Shown: piece after piece, positions 1 to 4,863 of the stretch | Layout: every line of letters begins with the position of its first letter | Position numbering within the stretch: the first letter of the stretch is position 1 | Source of the DNA: Actinomycetota bacterium | GTDB taxonomy: Bacteria; Actinomycetota; Thermoleophilia; Gaiellales; Gaiellaceae | Assembly: GCA_013821525.1 (NCBI GenBank) | Contig: JACDGR010000085.1 | Location: 1-10,656, forward strand | DNA: 10,656 nt | Reading direction: 5' to 3' | The notes under the pieces: generated by a model | The model's input: only the letters and a program-made list of their open reading frames with translations | Databases searched by the model: none | Told to the model about the DNA's origin: nothing | Program-made: the position numbers and the translations under genes

Positions 1-37
1 GCTCACTCGCCACCATCTCCAGGCCCGCGATTCCCAT
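1..37 (-). CDS. Probable 5' end of an unidentified minus-strand gene (partial)
   Basis: An ATG at 37-35 (minus strand) opens a frame that stays open for 12 codons to the window edge, reading MGIAGLEMVASE. It is preceded by a very good Shine-Dalgarno stretch, GAGGAGGAGA (complement of 41-50), with AGGAGG six bases before the ATG. Third codon positions are mostly G or C, as in the neighbouring genes. It lies about 105 bp downstream of the minus-strand gene ending at 143 and could be co-transcribed with it. Twelve residues are too few to assign a family. A second in-frame ATG at 16-14 has a weaker ribosome site. The call rests only on the ribosome binding site and codon bias. Confidence 0.45.
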   Translation of the reverse strand, partial: MGIAGLEMVASE

Positions 38-142
38 CCGTCTCCTCCTCAAACGATGACCGCCAACGCGGACACCATTCGCCGGCCGGAAACGGGACCC
101 TTCAACGAACCAACAAAGTCCTACTAGCCGACGAACCTGGGG

Positions 143-721
143 CTAGCTGACGAAACCGGCCGGCGCGTGCCCTTCGGGCGCACCGCGAATCGCGGCCTCG
201 TACTTTGCGGCCTGCGGTGTCGAGAGCCGCACCTCGGGCGGAGCGCCCCAGCCTGAACCTGCCTCGGGGAACGGCACGATGACGCGAAGGCCCGTATCCC
301 CAGCGTGTTCTTCGACGCTGACGTCGCCCGCAGCGCACGGGTAGGTCGGATAGCCGTTGCCGAGCGCGAACTTCTGGAGGTACGCCGCGTACCCCGTCTC
401 GCCGACGGAGGGCGCGGCGGTCGTGTAATCGAGGATCATCAGGATCACGAACTTGTGCTTGCCCTCCGGGCCGCCACTGGCAAGGAAGACGCGTCGGTCC
501 GTAAGGATCGACCGCACGCGGTACGTGGTCGTCCCACCGCCGCGAACCGCGTTTTGGCGAAACTTGTGGAACAGCTTCAGGCCCGCTTCCTCGAGGATCA
601 CTTGCTCCCCCTCGGCAAACGGCAGCCGCGCGACGATCGCCCCGCGCTGGGTGCGTCGCACCACCACGACAGCGACGACTACGAAGACGATGACGATGAC
701 CGCGAACAGACCGCCTGGCAC
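143..721 (-). CDS. Hypothetical single-pass membrane-anchored protein
   Basis: This 192-residue protein starts at a GTG (721-719). An in-frame TAG lies only four codons upstream (733-731), so no longer version is possible. AGGA and GGGAGG stretches precede the start. Residues about 4-21 form one very hydrophobic Val/Ile-rich segment followed by RRTQR, a typical N-terminal membrane anchor with the rest in the cytoplasm. Residues about 34-100 (GEQVILEEAGL, then TDRRVFLA, then a hydrophobic ILMILDY strand) loosely resemble the beta-rich GRAM/bacterial PH-like fold, in which TDRRhhh is a recurring element. This likeness is by eye and weak. The C-terminal part (about 105-192) has one Cys, many Gly/Pro residues and no recognised motif. 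The gene is 242 bp from the A-type carrier gene on the same strand. Its function is unknown. Confidence 0.75.
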   Translation of the reverse strand: MPGGLFAVIVIVFVVVAVVVVRRTQRGAIVARLPFAEGEQVILEEAGLKLFHKFRQNAVRGGGTTTYRVRSILTDRRVFLASGGPEGKHKFVILMILDYTTAAPSVGETGYAAYLQKFALGNGYPTYPCAAGDVSVEEHAGDTGLRVIVPFPEAGSGWGAPPEVRLSTPQAAKYEAAIRGAPEGHAPAGFVS

Positions 722-850
722 CGACCGATCCTACGCCCTCCCACCAGAATGGGTGTTCGTCAGAAATACTTGACGGGGTGTCGGATCGGCCCGCCGCGAC
801 CACAGGAGGTGCGACCCTTACGGTGCGCCATGCCCAGCGAGCCCGTCCCG

Positions 851-870
851 AGCGCGCCTGAGCGCGCCTG
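851..870. repeat. Tandem duplication of a 10-bp unit
   Basis: The decamer AGCGCGCCTG occurs twice head to tail in the intergenic region between the hypothetical gene and the A-type carrier gene. It lies in no supported coding frame. It may be a simple slippage product in GC-rich DNA. Confidence 0.8.
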
Positions 871-903
871 ACAGCGTGCTGACGCCCAACGCGCGGCTCC
901 TAG

Positions 904-933
904 CTGACCGCGTCAGGGGACGAGCCGAAGCTC
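904..933 (-). terminator. Possible terminator hairpins downstream of the A-type carrier gene
   Basis: Read on the minus strand, 933-922 gives GAGC-TTCG-GCTC, a short stem closed by a C(UUCG)G tetraloop. A second stem follows at 916-904, CTGAC-GCG-GTCAG. They begin about 30 bases after the TGA of the carrier gene. There is no U-tract, so these would be intrinsic terminators only in the loose sense often seen in high-GC actinobacteria. A longer alternative pairing also exists between 916-910 (CTGACGC) and 885-879 (GCGTCAG). The stems are only 4-7 bp, so confidence is low. Confidence 0.3.
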
Positions 934-972
934 AGTACGCCCGAAGCTCAGCCCACCCGAAGCTCAGTGCGC
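925..972. repeat. Three tandem 16-bp repeats spanning the stop codon of the A-type carrier gene
   Basis: Three consecutive 16-bp units begin at 925, 941 and 957. Each starts with the identical 11-mer CCGAAGCTCAG, followed by a variable pentamer (TACGC, CCCAC, TGCGC). On the minus strand the core reads CTGAGCTTCGG. The TGA stop of the carrier gene (966-964) lies inside the unit at 957-972, so that unit is partly coding and the other two are 3' untranslated. Confidence 0.9.
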
Positions 973-1395
973 GTGGCCGCAGCTGCCGCAGCCGTCGTCG
1001 ACGGCCGGGGCCTCTTCCCCCTCGGCCATCTGGAAGCTCGACCCACACCCGCACGCCGAGGTGACGTTCGGGTTGTCGATCTTGAAGCCGGACTCCTTGA
1101 GCGTCTCGAGGAAATCGATCGTCGAGCCCTTGAGATAGGGCGCGCTGAACGGGTCGACGACGACCTTCACCCCGTGAAACTCGATCTCGTGGTCGCCTGC
1201 CTGCGCACCGCGGTCGAAACCGAGCGCGTACTCGAAACCGCTGCAGCCACCACCCTGGACGGCGATCCGCAGGACCTCGGCATCACCGGCCGGCTCCTCC
1301 GACATGATCGCCGTCACCTTCGTGGCGGCCCGGGCGGTCAGCGTGACGAGAGTGGTCTCGTCGGTGCCGGGATTCGTCTGTTCGATCGTCGCCAT
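964..1395 (-). CDS. erpA: A-type iron-sulfur cluster carrier protein (ErpA/IscA/HesB family)
   Basis: This 143-residue protein carries [4Fe-4S] or [2Fe-2S] clusters to apo-proteins in the cytoplasm. The family signature is complete: the three ligand cysteines are C51 (in GGGCSGFEY), C115 and C117 (in SACGCGSSF). They are joined by the conserved GVKVVVDPxSxxYLKGSTIDF stretch and GFKIDNPN. I chose the ATG at 1395 because the family domain starts about 15 residues later; the upstream open frame to 1563 is the antisense of the nuo promoter region. Only a weak GAGAG precedes the ATG, and a TACACT box nine bases upstream suggests a very short leader. The C-terminus is odd: about 22 residues beyond the family core end in C136-G-S-C139-G-H141-A-H143, a CxxC plus HxH tail that could bind metal. 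The gene is divergent from nuoA. ErpA, IscA and SufA cannot be separated by eye, so the symbol is provisional. Confidence 0.93.
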   Translation of the reverse strand: MATIEQTNPGTDETTLVTLTARAATKVTAIMSEEPAGDAEVLRIAVQGGGCSGFEYALGFDRGAQAGDHEIEFHGVKVVVDPFSAPYLKGSTIDFLETLKESGFKIDNPNVTSACGCGSSFQMAEGEEAPAVDDGCGSCGHAH

Positions 1396-1555
1396 CGCTC
1401 TCGCAGTGTACCCGCAAAAGCCCCCGCCGGAACCCCCCGTGCGGATCGGACTTCGTGACACCTGTAGCGCGCTTCGCTCCTCGGATTGCGGTTGGGTTCG
1501 TGCCGCACAAGTCGATGGTGCTAGCGTCACCGCCCGAGAGTTCCAGGGAGGCAGG
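1396..1555. promoter_or_regulatory. Divergent intergenic region between the A-type carrier gene and nuoA
   Basis: These 160 bp must contain the promoters for both the minus-strand carrier gene and the whole nuo operon. I see no convincing -35/-10 pair facing nuoA. A weak 5-bp inverted repeat, TGCGG (1487-1491) and CCGCA (1503-1507), lies in a somewhat less GC-rich patch about 50-70 bp before the nuoA start and could be an operator half-site pair, but it could easily arise by chance. The open frame that runs through this region in the nuoA frame lacks a credible start or ribosome site. Confidence 0.5.
1405..1410 (-). promoter_or_regulatory. Possible -10 box of the A-type carrier gene
   Basis: TACACT on the minus strand matches the TANNNT pattern of actinobacterial -10 elements. 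It ends nine bases before the ATG, which would put transcription start within a few bases of the start codon (near-leaderless). No good -35 element is visible 16-18 bp further upstream. Confidence 0.3.
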
Positions 1556-1918
1556 TTGTTCAACAGCTGGTTGCCGTTTGCGATCTACGGGGTGTTCGCC
1601 CTCGCGATCCCGGCAACGATGATCATCGGGAGCTTCAAGTTCGCGCAGCGACCGCATCGGCGCGTCCGCGCGCGGACGATCCCGTTCGAGTCCGGCGTCT
1701 CGCAAGGGCCGCCCGAACGGCAGCGCTTCACGGTCAGCTTCTACCTCACCGCGATGCTCTTCATCCTCTTCGACATCGAGATCGTCTTTCTCTATCCGCT
1801 CGCAGTGATCCTCCACCTGCTCTCGTGGTTCGGCTTCGTCGAGTTCCTCGGGTTCCTCGTGATCCTCCTCGTCGCCTACGTCTACATCTGGCGAAAGGGT
1901 GCGCTCGAATGGCGCTAG
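1556..1918 (+). CDS. nuoA: NADH-quinone oxidoreductase subunit A (NuoA)
   Basis: This is a small membrane subunit of complex I that helps form the quinone-site/proton-channel junction with NuoH and NuoJ. I chose the TTG at 1556 because GGGAGG (1546-1551) lies four bases before it, no ATG or GTG is in frame between the divergent promoter and this point, and the resulting 120 residues match the family length. Three hydrophobic helices are seen, at about 6-28, 60-86 and 92-113. The loop motif is IPFESG (residues 42-47), with Ser at the position where mitochondrial ND3 has the Cys of YECG. The conserved acidic pair D73 and E75 in LFDIEIVFLYPLAV is present. It is the first gene of the nuo operon and overlaps nuoB by 10 nt. 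Confidence 0.95.
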   Translation: MFNSWLPFAIYGVFALAIPATMIIGSFKFAQRPHRRVRARTIPFESGVSQGPPERQRFTVSFYLTAMLFILFDIEIVFLYPLAVILHLLSWFGFVEFLGFLVILLVAYVYIWRKGALEWR

Positions 1919-2484
1919 ACAAGCCGCTCAGAGAGATGGGCCTGAACTCGGAGCGGTTGCTCTGGCCGGGCAAGGCGAGCAAGTTCGAGGACGAGGTCGC
2001 CGACCTCGAGCAGAAGGTCGGGCTGACGACCCTCGCCAAGGCGGTCGCCTGGGCGCAGACCAACTCGATGTGGCCCGACACCTTCGGGCTCGCGTGCTGC
2101 GCGATCGAGATGATGTCGATCGTCTCGAGCCGCTACGACATCGCGCGCTTCGGGATGGAGCCGTTCCGCGGCTCGCCGCGGCAGGCCGACCTCCTGATCA
2201 TCTCCGGGCGTGTCTCACACAAGATGGCCGCGCCGCTCCGCCAGATCTACGACCAGATGCTCGAACCGAAGTGGGTGATCGCGATGGGCGCGTGCGCATC
2301 GTCGGGCGGCATGTTCAACAACTACGCGATCGTGCAGTCCGTCGACAAGATCGTGCCCGTCGACATGTACGTGCCCGGCTGCCCGCCCCGCCCCGAGCAG
2401 CTGATCGAAGGGATCGTGCGCCTGCACGAAGCGATCAAGGCAGGCGTGCCGCCCGCCTACGAGCTGCGGAGTGTGGCCTCGTGA
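1909..2484 (+). CDS. nuoB: NADH-quinone oxidoreductase subunit B (NuoB)
   Basis: The 191-residue peripheral subunit carries the terminal [4Fe-4S] cluster N2, which passes electrons to quinone. The four N2 ligands are visible: the adjacent pair C63-C64 in LACCAIEMM, C129 in MGACASSGGMFNNY and C158 in VPGCPPRPEQ. The Asp/Arg-rich quinone-side segment SRYDIARFGMEPFRGSPRQADLL is intact. The ATG at 1909 is preceded by AAAGGG about nine bases upstream and starts inside the end of nuoA. The longer frame from 1825 lacks family similarity before this Met. The C-terminus ends shortly after the core with no extension. The TGA overlaps the GTG of nuoC in a GTGA junction. Confidence 0.97.
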   Translation: MALDKPLREMGLNSERLLWPGKASKFEDEVADLEQKVGLTTLAKAVAWAQTNSMWPDTFGLACCAIEMMSIVSSRYDIARFGMEPFRGSPRQADLLIISGRVSHKMAAPLRQIYDQMLEPKWVIAMGACASSGGMFNNYAIVQSVDKIVPVDMYVPGCPPRPEQLIEGIVRLHEAIKAGVPPAYELRSVAS

Positions 2485-3053
2485 GTAGCGGAGGGCTGTG
2501 GGCCGATGTCCCGGGCCTCGTTGAGATGCGCGACCTCAAGGACGAGGTAACGGTCGTGGTCGAGATCGGCGAGCTGACCGAGGCTGCGCTGCACCTGCGC
2601 GACCAGGAAGGCTTCAACTTCCTCTCCGACATCACCGCCGTCGACTATCTCGGCTGGGGCGAGGTCGGCGTCTCTGGCTACATCGGAACCGGTACGAACA
2701 ACATCGCCGCCGGCCGCAACCTGAACTCGCCGATGACCCAGGGCCTGCAGGTCGTGCCGCTCCCGAAGCCGAAGCGCTTCGCGATCAACTACCACCTGCT
2801 CTCGGTCTCGGATAGCCCACGCCGGCTGCGCCTCCAGACGTGGGTCGACGAGGGCGAACCGGTTCCGACAGTGATCGAGATCTGGCCGACAGCCGACTTC
2901 CACGAGCGCGAGGCCTATGACCTGATGGGCATCGCGATCACCGGTCATCCCAACATGAAGCGGATCCTGCTCGACGACGACTGGGAAGGGCATCCGCTGC
3001 GCAAGGACTATCCGATCGGCGGCGAGCCAGTCCGCTTCTCCGAGGAGCGTTAG
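2481..3053 (+). CDS. nuoC: NADH-quinone oxidoreductase subunit C (NuoC, 30-kDa subunit)
   Basis: This 190-residue peripheral-arm subunit packs against NuoD and NuoI. The family signature fills the C-terminal third: HEREAYDLMGIAITGHP (about 141-157) and RILLDDDWEGHPLRKDYP (about 161-178). The N-terminal alpha/beta part includes FLSDITAVDYLG (about 47-58). The GTG at 2481 overlaps the nuoB stop (GTGA); the next in-frame Met (VEMRD, residue 16) would cut into the domain. Between DYLG and RFAINYHLL there are about 40 residues rich in Gly, Asn and Pro (about 58-97) where most NuoC proteins have only a short loop. NuoC and NuoD are not fused here, unlike in E. coli: a TAG at 3051-3053 separates them and the frames differ. 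GAGGAG at the end of nuoC is well placed as a ribosome site for the next gene. Confidence 0.95.
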   Translation: MSSGGLWADVPGLVEMRDLKDEVTVVVEIGELTEAALHLRDQEGFNFLSDITAVDYLGWGEVGVSGYIGTGTNNIAAGRNLNSPMTQGLQVVPLPKPKRFAINYHLLSVSDSPRRLRLQTWVDEGEPVPTVIEIWPTADFHEREAYDLMGIAITGHPNMKRILLDDDWEGHPLRKDYPIGGEPVRFSEER

Positions 3054-3130
3054 TCATCGCCGTCGCACGCGAGCGCACGCGCTCACCCATCTACGACGGG
3101 ACACGCATCCCGTACCCGATCCCGACCGTC

Positions 3131-4333
3131 TTGAAGACGACGGCTGAGCTGCTCGCGACCGGTGACGTGATGACGGTCAACTTCGGGCCGAACCATCCGT
3201 CCACGCACGGCGTGCTCCGCCTGGTCGTCGATCTCTACGGCGAGGACGTGACTGGCCTCGAGGCGGTTGTCGGTTACCTGCACACCGGCTTCGAGAAGAA
3301 CATGGAGCAGAAGACGTGGTGGAAATGCATCACGTACCCGGAGCGCATCGACTACGTCTCGTTCCAGAACAACGAGTACGTGTTCGTCGCTGCGGTCGAG
3401 AAGCTGCTCGAGCTGCCCGTGCCGCCGAAGGCGACGTGGATGCGCACGTTGCTCTGCGAGCTCAACCGGATCCACTCACATCTCGTGTGGCTCGGCACCT
3501 CCGCGCTCGAGCTGGGGGCGATCTCGATGTTCTGGTACGCGTTCCGTGAGCGCGACCTGATCCTCGACCTCTTCGAGCTCGTCACCGGCTACCGAATGCA
3601 TACGAGGTACTTCCAGGTCGGCGGGCTTGCCGAGGACATCCCGCGCGGCTTCTACCCCGAGGCGCGCAAGTTCTGCGAGTGGATGCCGAAGGCGGTCGAC
3701 GACTACGAGACGCTGCTGACGCGCAACAAGATCTGGCTCGAGCGGACAGAGGGAATCGGGCTGCTCTCGGCCCCCGACGCGATCGCGCTCGGCCAGTCCG
3801 GGCCTGTGCTGCGCGCGTCCGGAGTCGAATGGGACCTGCGCCGTGTCGAGCCCTATCTCGCCTATCACCAGGTCGACTTCGACGTCCCGGTCTTCCCGGA
3901 GGGCGACGTGTACGCACGCTACCGCGTGCACATGCAGGAGATGCGCGAGTCGGTTCGCATCGTCGAGCAGTGCCTCGACCGCCTCGAGAACATGGAAGGC
4001 GATCCGTGGATCTCCGACGACCGCAAGGTGGTGCTGCCGCCTCGGCACGAGCTGCACACCTCGATGGAGTCGCTGATCCACCACTTCAAGATCGTCACCG
4101 AAGGCTTCCGCGTCCCCGAGGGCGAGGTCTACGTCGCGATCGAGTCGCCGCGCGGCGAGCTCGGCTGTTACATCTGCTCCGAAGGAGGCCCGAAGCCGTG
4201 GCGCGTCAAGTTCCGCGCACCGTCGTTCGTTGCGCTCGAAGCGACGGCGACGATGATGCAGGACGCGCTGATCGCCGACATGATCGCCATCGTCGGCTCG
4301 CTCGACACCGTGATGGGCGAGGTGGACAGATGA
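3131..4333 (+). CDS. nuoD: NADH-quinone oxidoreductase subunit D (NuoD, 49-kDa subunit); start uncertain
   Basis: NuoD forms the quinone-binding cavity with NuoB. From the TTG at 3131 it is 400 residues. Quinone-site residues known from Thermus Nqo4 (His38, Tyr87) correspond to H26 in NHPSTHG and Y75 in RIDYVSF. FRERDLILDLFELVTGYR, the conserved LRASGVEWDLR, SARGELG-like ESPRGELGCYICSEGG and the terminal SLDTVMGEVDR are all present. The start is a problem. The TTG has no ribosome site, and neither do the later GTG (3167) or ATG (3170). The same frame is open with good codon bias back to 3053, and GAGGAG (3042-3047) is ideally spaced for an ATC at 3056, which would give 425 residues. The 3' end is certain and overlaps nuoE by ATGA. 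Confidence 0.95.
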   Translation: MKTTAELLATGDVMTVNFGPNHPSTHGVLRLVVDLYGEDVTGLEAVVGYLHTGFEKNMEQKTWWKCITYPERIDYVSFQNNEYVFVAAVEKLLELPVPPKATWMRTLLCELNRIHSHLVWLGTSALELGAISMFWYAFRERDLILDLFELVTGYRMHTRYFQVGGLAEDIPRGFYPEARKFCEWMPKAVDDYETLLTRNKIWLERTEGIGLLSAPDAIALGQSGPVLRASGVEWDLRRVEPYLAYHQVDFDVPVFPEGDVYARYRVHMQEMRESVRIVEQCLDRLENMEGDPWISDDRKVVLPPRHELHTSMESLIHHFKIVTEGFRVPEGEVYVAIESPRGELGCYICSEGGPKPWRVKFRAPSFVALEATATMMQDALIADMIAIVGSLDTVMGEVDR

Positions 4334-4863
4334 CCGGCGTAGGCTCGACGGAGCCGGCTGGGAGCGCGGGCGCCGGCTTTCCCGGCGCTGAAGCGGAAAA
4401 CAGCTTGTACGAGGCGATCCAGGAGGAGCGCGCGAAGTACCCGGACGATTCGCGGAGCGCGGTGCTGCCGGCGCTGCGGCTCGCGCAGGGGCAGCATGGC
4501 TGGCTGTCGCCCGATGCCCTGCGCGAGGTGGCCGAGGCGCTCGAGCTGACGCCCGCCTACTGCAAGTCCGTTGCATCCTTCTACGACCAGCTTCACCTGG
4601 CGCCCGTCGGTGAGCATCTCGTCGAGGTGTGCACGAACGTGTCGTGCGCGGTCGTCGGCGCACAGCGCGTCGTCGAGGCGTTCGAGTCCGAGCTCGGCTG
4701 CCGCGCGGGCGAGACGAGCGACGACGGCAAGGTGACGCTGCGCGCCGTCGAGTGCCTCGGTGGCTGCGGCTGGGCGACGATCGTCGCCGTCGATCACCAC
4801 TACCGCACCCACGTCAGCGCCGAGCACGTCCCTGCGATCGTGGAGGAGCTGCGTGGCGCCTGA
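4330..4863 (+). CDS. nuoE: NADH-quinone oxidoreductase subunit E (NuoE, 24-kDa subunit)
   Basis: This 177-residue subunit of the NADH-oxidising module has a thioredoxin-like fold and holds the off-pathway [2Fe-2S] cluster N1a. All four ligands are present in the expected C-x4-C / C-x3-C pattern: C101 and C106 (EVCTNVSCAVVGA), then C142 and C146 (VECLGGCGWAT). The N-terminal helical part (about 25-90) contains LPALRLAQGQHGWLS and VASFYDQ, both usual for the family. The first 20 residues are Gly/Ala-rich and probably disordered. The ATG at 4330 overlaps the nuoD stop (ATGA), with GAGG seven bases upstream. The usual ECLGxCxxAP reads GWAT here, a mild departure. The gene overlaps nuoF by 11 nt. 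Confidence 0.97.
   Translation: MTGVGSTEPAGSAGAGFPGAEAENSLYEAIQEERAKYPDDSRSAVLPALRLAQGQHGWLSPDALREVAEALELTPAYCKSVASFYDQLHLAPVGEHLVEVCTNVSCAVVGAQRVVEAFESELGCRAGETSDDGKVTLRAVECLGGCGWATIVAVDHHYRTHVSAEHVPAIVEELRGA

Noticed and set aside
770..798. TTGACG at 770-775 as a plus-strand -35 element
   Set aside because: The expected -10 position is fully GC-rich and no plus-strand gene follows.
925..972. The 16-bp repeats as a CRISPR array
   Set aside because: Units and spacers are far too short (11-bp core, 5-bp spacer), there are only three copies, and no cas genes are nearby.
1304..1555. N-terminal extension of nuoA back to 1304
   Set aside because: It would overlap the A-type carrier gene antisense and run through the promoter region. 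It has no ribosome site, and NuoA from TTG 1556 already has the full family length.
2481..4333. A nuoC-nuoD fusion broken by a frameshift, as the open frame upstream of nuoD might suggest
   Set aside because: NuoC ends normally after its RKDYP signature, with its own TAG, and a ribosome site sits at its end. The extra nuoD codons are better explained by a non-canonical start.
3476..4663. Long minus-strand open frame of 395 codons opposite nuoD/nuoE
   Set aside because: It is antisense to genes with strong family evidence, is Arg/Asp/Ala/Val-rich as expected from a GC-biased complement, and has no recognisable domain. Similar shadows lie opposite nuoF (5057-6304) and nuoG (6022-7440).
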